Notes: generated by a model not told the origin, from the sequence alone. A stretch of DNA of 21,833 nt from Candidatus Nomurabacteria bacterium RIFOXYD2_FULL_35_12 (GCA_001786365.1 MFWK01000018.1:1-21833); one strand, 5' to 3'. Counted from the stretch's first letter, positions 5,986-12,806 are shown. Numbers and translations are program-made.

Positions 5986-6387
5986 ATGGAAAAACAAAAA
6001 ACAAAAATTTTAATAGTAGACGATGATAGCTTTCTTTTAGACATGTATGCGCTCAAATTTAGTCAAAATAATTTTGAGGTTCACACTGCGACTTCTGGTG
6101 TGTTGGCTATAGAAAAATTAAAGGGCGGACTTCAACCGTCAGTTATATTATTAGACATAATTATGCCGGAAATGGATGGTTTTGAAATGTTGAAAAAGAT
6201 TAATACTGATAAATTATCTCCAGATTCTATAAAAATAATTTTGTCCAACAAGAGTCAGCAAGAAGACATCGATCGAGGTAATAGTTTGGGGGTGGCAGGT
6301 TATATTATAAAAGCGAATTCTACTCCAGTAGAAGTGATCAATCAGGTGACGAGTATTTTAGAGAAGAATGTTAAAAATAAGTCATAA
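5986..6387 (+). CDS. CheY-like single-domain response regulator
   Basis: The 133-aa protein consists of one receiver domain and nothing else. The acidic pocket is IVDDD (D12-D14), the phosphoacceptor is D57 in ILLDIIMPEMDG, the switch serine is in KIILSNKS and the conserved lysine is in GYIIKAN. It has no output domain, so it should act by protein binding, as CheY, PilG and PilH do. It lies between the extension and retraction ATPases and has its own promoter, which suggests phosphorylation-dependent control of pilus dynamics; that role is inference. No histidine kinase gene is present in the window. Confidence 0.93.
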   Translation: MEKQKTKILIVDDDSFLLDMYALKFSQNNFEVHTATSGVLAIEKLKGGLQPSVILLDIIMPEMDGFEMLKKINTDKLSPDSIKIILSNKSQQEDIDRGNSLGVAGYIIKANSTPVEVINQVTSILEKNVKNKS

Positions 6388-6450
6388 GGTTCATAAAGTA
6401 GAAAGTTCGTAAAGTAAAATTAAAACTTTATAACTTTAAAAACTTTTAAC
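6388..6450. repeat. AT-rich palindromic spacer of ATAAAGT units (RR-pilT)
   Basis: The left half carries TTCATAAAGTAGAAAGTTCGTAAAGT fragments (GTTCATAAAGT, AAAGTTCGTAAAGT). The right half carries their complement (ACTTTATAACTTTAAAAACTTTTAAC). The whole spacer can fold as one long imperfect AT hairpin. Related half-elements lie at 7517-7555, 12102-12139 and 13439-13477. Confidence 0.65.
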
Positions 6451-6457
6451 TAAAGCC

Positions 6458-7516
6458 ATGGATTATAAGAAAAAACTTGAAGAGCTAATTTTGAATGTTA
6501 TTCATGAAAATGGATCAGATTTACATCTGGGTACTGGACGTGTGCCAGTCATTCGTGTGGCTGGAGAATTGATATCTCTTGCAAAACAGCCAGTTTTCAC
6601 CGAGAAAGATACGATCGGAATCTTGGGAGAAGTATTGGAAAAAGCCAAGATTGAAAAATTTATGGAAAATCAAGAAGCGGATTTTTCTTATGATTTTCGT
6701 GGAGAGGCAAGGTTACGCGGAAATGCTTTTTTCCAAAAAGGTTTGATTTGTATAGTTTTTCGATTGGTTCCAAAAGTAAAGACTATAGAAGAATTGCATT
6801 TACCTCCTATTATCGCTGATTTAGCTTTAAAGAAACAAGGATTTTTCTTAGTCGTTGGTCCTGTTGGACAAGGTAAATCAACTACTCTTTCCGCAATGGT
6901 GGATATAATTAACAATAAACAAGCACGCAACATTGTAACAATTGAAGATCCTATTGAGCATGTTTATATTCCAAATAAATCCATCATTAATCAACGAGAA
7001 GTTGGTATTGATACAAAAGATTTCCATGTAGCACTCAAATCAGTTTTCCGCGAAGACGTAAATGTGATAATGATCGGGGAAATGCGTACGCCGGAAACTA
7101 TTGCGACAGCTGTGACAGCCGCTGAGACAGGGCACCTCGTTCTTTCTACTTTACATACAAATAACGCTTCTCAGACAGTAGATAGAATAATCGATTCTTT
7201 CCCTGGAGATCAACAAGACCAGATTCGCACTCAATTAGCTGCATCCCTACTCGGTATTTTTTCTCAGAGATTAATTCCTAGGATTACTGGTGGACTTATT
7301 CCTGCTTATGAACTTTTATTAAATAATAGCGCAGTATCAAATTTGATTCGTGAAAAACGCACCCATGAAATAGACGTGGTCATAGAGACAGGTATGGAGT
7401 CCGGAATGATAGATCTCAACCATTCACTTATGGAGCTCGTCCGTGCAGGAGAGATTTCTATAGAAAACGCTTATCAGTATTCTCTAAATCCAAAAGGTCT
7501 AGAAAGAATGATTTAA
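6458..7516 (+). CDS. pilT: PilT-type pilus retraction ATPase
   Basis: The 352-aa length is typical of PilT. The N-terminal PAS-like region includes GSDLHLGTGRVPVIRV (about residues 19-34). The ATPase has Walker A GPVGQGKS (134-141), an Asp box TIEDPIEHVY, Walker B VNVIMIGEMRTPET and the His box ETGHLVLSTLHTNNA. The C-terminal NLIREKRTHEIDVVIETG corresponds to the PilT-specific AIRE-type motif. The Walker A differs from the usual GPTGSGKS at two positions but keeps GxxxxGKS. It depolymerises pili, giving retraction, twitching or DNA pulling. AT-rich palindromic spacers flank the gene on both sides. Confidence 0.94.
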   Translation: MDYKKKLEELILNVIHENGSDLHLGTGRVPVIRVAGELISLAKQPVFTEKDTIGILGEVLEKAKIEKFMENQEADFSYDFRGEARLRGNAFFQKGLICIVFRLVPKVKTIEELHLPPIIADLALKKQGFFLVVGPVGQGKSTTLSAMVDIINNKQARNIVTIEDPIEHVYIPNKSIINQREVGIDTKDFHVALKSVFREDVNVIMIGEMRTPETIATAVTAAETGHLVLSTLHTNNASQTVDRIIDSFPGDQQDQIRTQLAASLLGIFSQRLIPRITGGLIPAYELLLNNSAVSNLIREKRTHEIDVVIETGMESGMIDLNHSLMELVRAGEISIENAYQYSLNPKGLERMI

Positions 7517-7555
7517 CACTTTATAAACTTTAAGAACTTTATAACTTTTCAAACT
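7517..7555. repeat. AT-rich spacer repeat (pilT-pilC), inverted orientation
   Basis: CACTTTATAAACTTT, AAGAACTTTATAACTTTT: the reverse complement of the ATAAAGT repeats found before two minor pilin genes. It fills the gap between pilT and pilC. Confidence 0.6.
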
Positions 7556-7560
7556 AAACT

Positions 7561-8769
7561 ATGTTATTCAATTATAAAGCAATAGATAATGCCGGTATAA
7601 GCAAAGAAGGGGAAATCGACGCACCCAGTCGAGATGTTGCAATCAGCGGACTTCAGAGGAGGGGCTTGGTGGTTATTTCCATAAAAGATGAAAAAGAAAG
7701 CAAGTCTCTTTTTTCTATTTCTTTTTTTGAAAGAGTTTCAAATAAAGATGTGGTGATTCTTTCCCGTCAGATTGCGACTCTATTTGAAGCGCAAGTTTCA
7801 GCACTGAAATCTTTTACAATGTTGTCAGCAAATACAGAAAATAAACTTCTCGGTAAAAAGTTGAATGTTATTAGCGATGATTTACAAGCTGGTATTTCCA
7901 TTTCTGGCGCGTTGGAAAAACATCCGGATGTATTTTCTAATTTTTATATAAATATGGTGAAAGTCGGTGAAGAAACAGGAAAGCTCAATCAGACGTTTTT
8001 ACATTTGGCTGAATATCTGGATCGTCAGTATTCCATCACTTCCAAAACCAGAAATGCGCTTATTTATCCGGTCTTTGTTGTTATTACTTTTTTTGTAGTT
8101 ATGATTCTTATGTTTGTAATCGTGATTCCAAAGCTTTCCGCTATTATTTTGGATTCTGGCCAAGAAATACCATTTTATACAAAGATTGTTATTGCTATTT
8201 CAAATCTTTTTGTAAATTACGGTTTCTTCGTTCTAATATTTTTTGTGCTTTTAGGAATCTGGGTTTGGAGGCTTTCTTCTACTGAAAAAGGAAAACAATA
8301 TCTTGATTTATTAAAACTTTCTACGCCAGCTGTTGGTAATTTATATAAGAAACTTTATCTTTCCAGAATTACAGACAATTTAAACACAATGCTTTCCTCT
8401 GGTGTTCCTATCGTTCGAGCGATAGACATCACTTCTGAAGTCGTGGGTAGCCTCGTATACAAAGAGCTCTTGGTGGAAGTAGCCGATGGGGTAAAATCCG
8501 GTCTTTCACTTTCTGTCGCTTTTTCTAAGCATCATCAAGAAATACCCAGCATCTTAGTGCAAATGGTTCAAGTGGGTGAAGAGACGGGTTCTCTGGGTTC
8601 TATTTTAAAGACTTTGACCGATTTCTATAAAAGAGAAGTAGATGATGCTATAGACACATTGGTGGGCTTGATAGAGCCAGTGATGATTGTGGTACTCGGT
8701 TTGGGTGTAGGAGTTCTTTTGGTTTCTGTCTTGATGCCGATTTACAATCTTGCGGGGGGAATAAGTTAA
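7561..8769 (+). CDS. pilC: PilC/GspF inner-membrane platform protein
   Basis: The 402-aa protein starts MLFNYKAIDNAGISKEGEIDA, the usual GspF N-terminus. Two GspF domains (about residues 70-190 and 270-400) each contain the VGEETGKL/VGEETGSL signature. Membrane segments lie at about 163-193 (IYPVFVVITFFVVMILMFVI), 215-237 and 370-397 (VMIVVLGLGVGVLLVSVLMP). PilC is the platform against which PilB and PilT work to insert or remove pilins. It probably ends the motor operon, since the next genes have their own promoter at about 8815. Confidence 0.95.
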   Translation: MLFNYKAIDNAGISKEGEIDAPSRDVAISGLQRRGLVVISIKDEKESKSLFSISFFERVSNKDVVILSRQIATLFEAQVSALKSFTMLSANTENKLLGKKLNVISDDLQAGISISGALEKHPDVFSNFYINMVKVGEETGKLNQTFLHLAEYLDRQYSITSKTRNALIYPVFVVITFFVVMILMFVIVIPKLSAIILDSGQEIPFYTKIVIAISNLFVNYGFFVLIFFVLLGIWVWRLSSTEKGKQYLDLLKLSTPAVGNLYKKLYLSRITDNLNTMLSSGVPIVRAIDITSEVVGSLVYKELLVEVADGVKSGLSLSVAFSKHHQEIPSILVQMVQVGEETGSLGSILKTLTDFYKREVDDAIDTLVGLIEPVMIVVLGLGVGVLLVSVLMPIYNLAGGIS

Positions 8770-8814
8770 AAGAAGGGTGTGGATAACTCTATTGCGTAAA
8801 CACTAGTGTAAATA

Positions 8815-8823
8815 TGTTATAAT
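8815..8823 (+). promoter_or_regulatory. Extended -10 promoter of the first pilin gene
   Basis: TGTTATAAT is a perfect extended -10. A possible -35, TTGCGT, lies at 8792-8797 with a long 20-nt spacer. Transcription would begin near 8830, giving a leader of about 80 nt. Confidence 0.65.
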
Positions 8824-8829
8824 TGATGT

Positions 8830-8855
8830 ATTAAAAATAAGTCGATATTATAAAT
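8830..8855 (+). repeat. Duplicated 5'UTR segment, copy 1 (pilin 1)
   Basis: ATTAAAAATAAGTCGATATT and the following TATAAAT recur with one extra A at 9945-9971 upstream of the third pilin. This shows that the duplication included the leader as well as the coding region. Confidence 0.8.
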
Positions 8856-8867
8856 TATTAATTAATT

Positions 8868-8900
8868 TCAGCCCTTGGCTGATTCCGCCTTGGGCGGGAA
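8868..8900. repeat. Double palindrome in the leader of pilin 1
   Basis: TCAGCC-CTT-GGCTGA (8868-8882) is directly followed by TTCCGCC-TTG-GGCGGGAA (8883-8900). The element ends 8 nt before the ATG. It is absent from the otherwise duplicated leader of pilin 3, so it looks like an insertion. Two stable hairpins in front of the pilin start may influence mRNA stability. Confidence 0.75.
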
Positions 8901-8908
8901 AAATTATT

Positions 8909-9349
8909 ATGAAAATGAAGAAAGGTTTTACGTTAATCGAATTGTTGGTTGTTGTTGCTATCATCGGTATTTTGGCGTCTGTTGTTTTGGCTTCTCTTAA
9001 CACTGCACGATCAAAGGGTGCTGATGCAGCTGTAAAAGCAAACTTAGCAAATATTCGTGCTCAAGCTGAAATTGTTTATGATTCTGCTACTCCTAATTCG
9101 TATGCAACAGTTTGTGCTAATGCAAATGTTATCGCTGCAGTTGCAGCAGCAGCAAGTGCAGCTGGTGCTACCGTTGGTGATGTTGACGCAGTGGCAGATG
9201 CAACTCATGCGGTATGTCAGGATGGTACATCTTGGGCTGTTCAATCTCCTATGAAGGGCGGAGGTACTTGGTGTGTAGATGGTACAGGTGTTTCAGCAAC
9301 AAAAACATCTTTCATGGCCGCAGGTGCAATGGCTTGTCCAGCTTCATAA
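8909..9349 (+). CDS. Type IV major pilin candidate (pilin 1)
   Basis: The 146-aa prepilin has a 6-residue leader MKMKKG, then the cleavage site G|FTLIE with Glu+5 and the hydrophobic helix LLVVVAIIGILASVVLASL. The body is Ala-rich (AAVAAAASAAGATVG). Four cysteines (TVC, AVC, WCVD, MAC) match those of the next two pilins and could form two disulfides. It has its own promoter, a long leader and a strong terminator directly after it, so a high-level monocistronic message is likely. That fits a major subunit, though this is inference. Confidence 0.92.
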   Translation: MKMKKGFTLIELLVVVAIIGILASVVLASLNTARSKGADAAVKANLANIRAQAEIVYDSATPNSYATVCANANVIAAVAAAASAAGATVGDVDAVADATHAVCQDGTSWAVQSPMKGGGTWCVDGTGVSATKTSFMAAGAMACPAS

Positions 9350-9372
9350 TCTATTTTTAATTATAGATTCTC

Positions 9373-9402
9373 AAAAAACCATACCCGCGGGTATGGTTTT
9401 TT
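9373..9402. terminator. Strong terminator after pilin 1
   Basis: AAAAAACCATACCCG and its exact complement CGGGTATGGTTTTTT form a perfect 30-bp palindrome ending in a T-run. It is symmetrical and could work in both directions, although no gene converges here. Confidence 0.9.
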
Positions 9403-9416
9403 GTTTATGGTGTATA

Positions 9417-9425
9417 TGATACAAT
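9417..9425 (+). promoter_or_regulatory. Extended -10 promoter of pilin 2
   Basis: TGATACAAT lies 8 nt before the ATG at 9433, directly downstream of the terminator. The transcript would be nearly leaderless. Confidence 0.5.
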
Positions 9426-9432
9426 AGAAACT

Positions 9433-9933
9433 ATGAAAAATAAGAAAGGTTTTTCACTAATCGAGCTTTTGATTGTTGTTGCCATTATCGGTGTACTTTC
9501 TTCTGTGGTATTAGCTTCGGTAAATGATGCTCGAACAAAAGCCATGGATGCTGTTGTAAAAGGTAGTTTGAAATCCATCCAATCCCAAGCTCAGATGTAT
9601 TATGAAGACCACTCAAGTATTTATGCTGGATTATGTAGTGACCCAGCTGTTTTAGCTATCTTTAATAAAGCAATAGCAAATGCTGGTGTTGGTGTCGGTT
9701 ATCCAGTCTGGGGTGGACCACATCCTGGTATTTGTAATGATACTTTTCAATTTGGCTATAAAGGATATGTAGTTTATGTTTCATTAAAATCCCTTCCTCA
9801 ATCTTATCCGAGTTCTTACTGGTGTGTCGACTCCACTGGATATGTTGGTATAATGACAAATACAAGTGGAGGAGGGCCTGAATCTCTTTCTGGTCCAGAG
9901 CTTCCAAATAATTGTAAACAACCAAATTTGTAG
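9433..9933 (+). CDS. Type IV pilin paralogue (pilin 2)
   Basis: The 166-aa prepilin has leader MKNKKG, cleavage site G|FSLIE and helix LLIVVAIIGVLSSVVLASVN. The region NDARTKAMDAVVKGSLKSIQ parallels pilin 1. The C-terminal half is more aromatic (Tyr/Gly-rich) than in pilin 1 but keeps the four-cysteine pattern GLC, GIC, YWCVDSTG and NNC. It is a divergent tandem paralogue, which could be an alternative major pilin or a minor, adhesive or DNA-binding one; the sequence alone does not decide. It appears to have its own weak promoter after the pilin 1 terminator. Confidence 0.9.
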   Translation: MKNKKGFSLIELLIVVAIIGVLSSVVLASVNDARTKAMDAVVKGSLKSIQSQAQMYYEDHSSIYAGLCSDPAVLAIFNKAIANAGVGVGYPVWGGPHPGICNDTFQFGYKGYVVYVSLKSLPQSYPSSYWCVDSTGYVGIMTNTSGGGPESLSGPELPNNCKQPNL

Positions 9934-9944
9934 TCTAAATTATT

Positions 9945-9971
9945 ATTAAAAAATAAGTCGATATTATAAAT
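9945..9971 (+). repeat. Duplicated 5'UTR segment, copy 2 (pilin 3)
   Basis: Same sequence as 8830-8855 apart from one additional A. It is followed by an AT-rich stretch and AAAATTATTATGAAAAT, as before pilin 1. Confidence 0.8.
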
Positions 9972-9986
9972 AAAATAAAAATTATT

Positions 9987-10502
9987 ATGAAAATAAAGAA
10001 AGGTCCTACCCGCAATGCTTACGGCATAGCTGTTGCAGGCGGGTTTACATTGATCGAGTTATTGGTCGTTGTTGCTATTATTGGTATTTTGGCGTCAGTC
10101 GTTTTGGTTTCTTTGAGTGCTGCTAAAAATAAAGGTGCAGATGCGGCAGTAAAAGCAAACTTGCATACCGTTATAAATCAAGCTGAGCTTTTTGCTAGTG
10201 ATCATGGTGATAAATATTGGCCAACTGGTGGTGCTCTCGTTAATGGTGCTTGTCCTATTACTTATGTTGAATCTGGCACAAATATGTTTGAAAGTAATAA
10301 GCAAATGTTTGATGCTCTTAAGGAGGCAATCAAGCAAGGTAGCGGAGATTATTGTTTTAATTCTTCTTCTGCTTGGGCAGTGGCTGTCGGTTTGAAGGCT
10401 GATACCAGTCACTCTTGGTGTGTTGATAACTCAGGAGTTGCAAAAGAGGTGGCTCATACTCCTAGTACTGCGATTAGCGGTGCTGGCGTTTGTATAGACT
10501 AA
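9987..10502 (+). CDS. Type IV pilin paralogue with palindrome-encoded leader insertion (pilin 3)
   Basis: The 171-aa prepilin is closest to pilin 1 at the start: MKIKKG, then 13 extra residues (PTRNAYGIAVAGG), then FTLIELLVVVAIIGILASVV. Removing the extra residues restores exactly the pilin 1 leader. The insertion is a 39-nt palindrome (10005-10043) whose last codon GGG supplies the Gly at -1, so PilD cleavage is still possible with a 19-residue leader. The body shares KGADAAVKANL with pilin 1 and the four cysteines (GAC, DYC, SWCVDNSG, GVC). It is probably a recent duplicate of pilin 1 followed by divergence of the exposed domain. Confidence 0.9.
   Translation: MKIKKGPTRNAYGIAVAGGFTLIELLVVVAIIGILASVVLVSLSAAKNKGADAAVKANLHTVINQAELFASDHGDKYWPTGGALVNGACPITYVESGTNMFESNKQMFDALKEAIKQGSGDYCFNSSSAWAVAVGLKADTSHSWCVDNSGVAKEVAHTPSTAISGAGVCID
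10005..10043. repeat. 39-nt palindrome, family B copy 1, in the pilin 3 leader
   Basis: It starts CCTACCCGCAATGC and ends TTGCAGGCGGG, with an inner ATGC/GCAT stem. It is 34/39 identical to 12838-12876. Here it is read in codon phase 1 as 13 codons between Gly and Phe of the cleavage site; pilin 1 shows the empty site. Confidence 0.9.
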
Positions 10503-10514
10503 AAACAAGGCTTC

Positions 10515-10528
10515 TTTGTGGTATAATT
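10515..10528 (+). promoter_or_regulatory. Extended -10 promoter of pilD
   Basis: TTTGTGGTATAATT is identical to the promoter core of the response regulator gene (5949-5962). The ATG of pilD at 10538 is 11 nt downstream of the -10 hexamer, so the mRNA is almost leaderless. This decides against the in-frame start at 10490. Confidence 0.65.
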
Positions 10529-10537
10529 GTGGAATAT

Positions 10538-11368
10538 ATGATTTTTGATTACATTTTAATTCTTGCAATTATTTTCTTCCTATTTGGCACCATCATTGGA
10601 AGCTTTTTGAATGTGGTGATTTATCGGATGAATACATCGAGGTCCTTGGGTGGTAGGAGCGCTTGCATGTCTTGTCAAAACAAGCTCACTTGGTACGAGC
10701 TCATACCACTCTTTAGTTTTTTAGGTTTAGGTGGCAGATGTCGAAATTGCAAGATCAAGATCTCATTTCAATATCCATTGGTGGAGTTTTTCACTGGTTT
10801 GATTTTTGCTTTTTTATTTTTAAAATTAAAAGACATTTATTCTCTGTTTGATTATGCATTTATAATTGCTTTCATATATTATGCTGTAATATTTTCTATT
10901 CTTGTGGTCATCACAGTCTATGACCTAAAGCATAAAATTATTCCGGACATACTATCTTTTGTTTTTGGCGCACTGGCATTTATCGGTATATTTTTCTTTT
11001 CCGCCATAGGCGGATCCGCCTTTGGCGGACATAATATTTTTTACCCGCATATGCCGTCAATCTTGGAATTTTTGTCTGGTTTATTAATAGCATTACCTTT
11101 TGCTTTCTTTTGGCTTGTTTCTTCTGGCCGTTGGATGGGGCTGGGAGATGCGAAATTAGCTCTCGGAATCGGTTGGCTTCTTGGCCTTTCCGGTGCTTTA
11201 TCGGGTTTAGTTATTGCTTTTTATCTCGGAGCTATTATTGGTTTATTCCTCATTATTTTTTCAAAGAGTTTTGGTTGGAGTTATAAAATGAAAAGTGAGA
11301 TTCCTTTTGCTCCATTTTTAGTATTAGGAACGATTTTGGTGTTTCTTTTTGAACTTAACTTTTTTTAG
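10538..11368 (+). CDS. pilD: Prepilin peptidase / N-methyltransferase PilD
   Basis: The 276-aa polytopic membrane protein starts MIFDYILIL; the earlier in-frame ATG at 10490 overlaps pilin 3 and the promoter. The N-terminal GSFLNVVIYR (about 21-30) and the two zinc-binding CxxC pairs (C43/C46 and C68/C71) of the methyltransferase domain are intact. The catalytic aspartates are D129 in YDLKHKIIPD and D204 in GLGDAKL. It cleaves prepilin leaders on the cytoplasmic side and methylates the new N-terminus. An in-frame 30-nt double palindrome adds SAIGGSAFGG (residues 155-164) in a loop between the catalytic motifs. It lies among its substrates: three pilins before it and four minor pilins after it. 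Confidence 0.95.
   Translation: MIFDYILILAIIFFLFGTIIGSFLNVVIYRMNTSRSLGGRSACMSCQNKLTWYELIPLFSFLGLGGRCRNCKIKISFQYPLVEFFTGLIFAFLFLKLKDIYSLFDYAFIIAFIYYAVIFSILVVITVYDLKHKIIPDILSFVFGALAFIGIFFFSAIGGSAFGGHNIFYPHMPSILEFLSGLLIALPFAFFWLVSSGRWMGLGDAKLALGIGWLLGLSGALSGLVIAFYLGAIIGLFLIIFSKSFGWSYKMKSEIPFAPFLVLGTILVFLFELNFF
11000..11029. repeat. In-frame double palindrome inside pilD
   Basis: There are two tandem 15-mers, TCCGCC-ATA-GGCGGA and TCCGCC-TTT-GGCGGA. The 30 nt begin at codon phase 1 and encode ten residues, SAIGGSAFGG. A variant of the 15-mer lies at 8884-8899 in the leader of pilin 1. Confidence 0.85.
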
Positions 11369-11370
11369 GG

Positions 11371-11499
11371 ATGATCCCGTTAGAGGTAATATGGTTTGTA
11401 GGCGTAAATAATAATATAATATAAATTAATGATAAATTTCTTACTTAAAATAAAATTATTACGGAAATGTAAAACATTTCCTACCTCTAACGGGATGAC
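11371..11499. repeat. Long palindromic element, family A copy 2, spanning the start of a pseudopilin gene
   Basis: ATCCCGTTAGAGGTA (11374-11388) is perfectly complementary to TACCTCTAACGGGAT (11482-11496). Inside, GGAAATG/CATTTCC (11463-11481) forms another hairpin. The ends read ATGATCCCG and CGGGATGAC. The element contains a TATAAT (11415-11420) and the probable start codon of the downstream gene (11429), and encodes most of its prepilin leader. Confidence 0.85.
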
Positions 11500-12097
11500 T
11501 TATGTAGAGCTAATTGTCGTTTTGTCTATTTTTGCTGTAATGTCTTCCATTGTGATGTTTAATTACAGTGGATTTCAAGCAAAAATAGATATTAAAAATC
11601 TAGCTAGTGATATTGCCCTAAAAGTCGTGCAGGCCCAGAAATCATCTTTGTCAGGGTTTTTACCACCAGCTACAGAACAATATTCAAGAAGCAACGTTGA
11701 TACATGGAAACCATCATATGGGGTTTATTTTGATATTACTTCTGATAGTAACAAAAGAAGCTTTGTTTACTTTGTTGATTTAGATTATACTACTCCACCT
11801 CAAAATGGATTTTTTGATGGTTCAGGGTCTGGTTGCACATTTGAATGCATAGAACAAATTACCATGACGAGAGGGGATTATATTTCTAGTTTAGAAGTTT
11901 TTTATCAAGATAATTTTGTTCCTGAAGGTTTGAATGACTTAACAATATCTTTTTCAAGACCAAATTCTGGTGCAGTCATAAAATCAAGTACAGTTTTTTC
12001 AGGTATTATTTCTTACGTTCAAATTACAATTTCTACCCCAAACTCTACCACCGCAAAGATAAAACTTTATCCATCAGGCAGGATACAAGTAAACTAG
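11429..12097 (+). CDS. Minor pseudopilin, GspH/FimT-like
   Basis: The 222-aa prepilin starts at ATG 11429, which sits 8 nt behind a TATAAT and would be nearly leaderless. The 22-residue leader ends TFPTSNG. The predicted cleavage site is G|MTYVE, with Glu+5 but Met instead of the usual Phe at +1, followed by the helix LIVVLSIFAVMSSIVMFNY. Both Gly-1 and Met+1 come from the terminal CGGGATGA of a palindromic repeat. A start at that ATG (11495) would remove the leader altogether. The body has FQAKIDIKNLASDIALKVVQAQ, typical of GspH/FimT-like minor pilins that help to prime pilus assembly. It is the first of four minor pilin genes in a row. Confidence 0.82.
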   Translation: MINFLLKIKLLRKCKTFPTSNGMTYVELIVVLSIFAVMSSIVMFNYSGFQAKIDIKNLASDIALKVVQAQKSSLSGFLPPATEQYSRSNVDTWKPSYGVYFDITSDSNKRSFVYFVDLDYTTPPQNGFFDGSGSGCTFECIEQITMTRGDYISSLEVFYQDNFVPEGLNDLTISFSRPNSGAVIKSSTVFSGIISYVQITISTPNSTTAKIKLYPSGRIQVN

Positions 12098-12101
12098 GTT
12101 A

Positions 12102-12139
12102 GTCATAAAGTAAAAAGTTATAAAGTTCATAAAGTAAAA
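12102..12139 (+). repeat. AT-rich ATAAAGT spacer repeat before a minor pilin gene
   Basis: GTCATAAAGTAAAAAGTTAT and the following AAAGTTCATAAAGTAAAA run directly into the ATG at 12140. It differs from the copy at 13439-13477 by two substitutions and one extra A. Confidence 0.75.
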
Positions 12140-12805
12140 ATGCATAAAAGAAATAACAAAAAAAATACCGGGTTTACAATAATAGAAACAATGATTTCTG
12201 TTTCTATTTTCATAATTATTATTATGGCTGGTATGGGCGCTCTTTTAAATGCTAATGCGCTTCATCAAAAATCACAAAGCATGCGTTCCATTTTAGACAG
12301 TATGAGTTTTACAATGGAAGATATGTCTAGAAATTTAAGAACAGGGTATCACTATAGATGTTATGATGGTATTTTCCCTTGGAATCAAGATTATGCCCAG
12401 ACACCTGCTTTAAATACTCCTCAAAGTTGTGCTAATGGTTGGGTTCTTGTATTTGAAGAAGCTAATGGAGAAACTCCTCTTACTCCAGCTCCAAATACAG
12501 ATTCAAATGCAACCGATCAATGGGCATATCTTATAGGTAGTTATAATGGTAAGGATGGAATCTTTAAATCAACTAAAGGTGGTGGCACATCTGAAGTTCC
12601 AGATTGGATTAAATTAACTCCAGACGAAGTTACTATTGACGTAGTTGCTTCCGGTTTTACAGTACTCGGAGCAGAAGCACCCTCTACAGGTGATTTACAA
12701 CAACCTTTTGTAGTTATTAGATTGGTTGGAAATATAGTTTATAAAGATACTAATACACCTTTTTCTTTACAAACATCAGTCTCGCAAAGAGGAATTGACA
12801 GATAA
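12140..12805 (+). CDS. Minor pseudopilin, PilW/GspJ-like
   Basis: The 221-aa prepilin has leader MHKRNNKKNTG, cleavage site G|FTIIE and helix TMISVSIFIIIIMAGMGALL. It is followed by HQKSQSMRSILDSMSFTMEDMSRNLRTG, which resembles GspJ/PilW-type minor pilins, where a long helix leads into MxxDLxxxxR-like patterns. A Pro/Thr-rich middle (TPLTPAPNTD) and a beta-rich C-terminus follow. It overlaps no gene and is preceded directly by an AT-rich repeat. The next gene starts one base after its stop, so the two are probably co-translated. GspJ/PilW type is a best guess; membership of the pilin superfamily is sure. Confidence 0.82.
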   Translation: MHKRNNKKNTGFTIIETMISVSIFIIIIMAGMGALLNANALHQKSQSMRSILDSMSFTMEDMSRNLRTGYHYRCYDGIFPWNQDYAQTPALNTPQSCANGWVLVFEEANGETPLTPAPNTDSNATDQWAYLIGSYNGKDGIFKSTKGGGTSEVPDWIKLTPDEVTIDVVASGFTVLGAEAPSTGDLQQPFVVIRLVGNIVYKDTNTPFSLQTSVSQRGIDR

Positions 12806-12806
12806 A

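Noticed and set aside
6388..7555. AT-rich repeats as a replication origin or CRISPR-like array
   Set aside because: The units are short, irregular and scattered between genes. There are no DnaA boxes or dnaA/dnaN neighbours, and no unique spacers of regular length.
9044..9254. Cys/Leu-rich shadow ORFs inside pilin 1 on both strands
   Set aside because: They are artefacts of the Ala/Gly/Val-rich pilin codons read in other frames, and they lack start signals.
10490..10537. Upstream start for pilD overlapping pilin 3
   Set aside because: It contains the promoter shared with the response regulator gene, and the extension breaks the usual short N-terminus before the first membrane helix.
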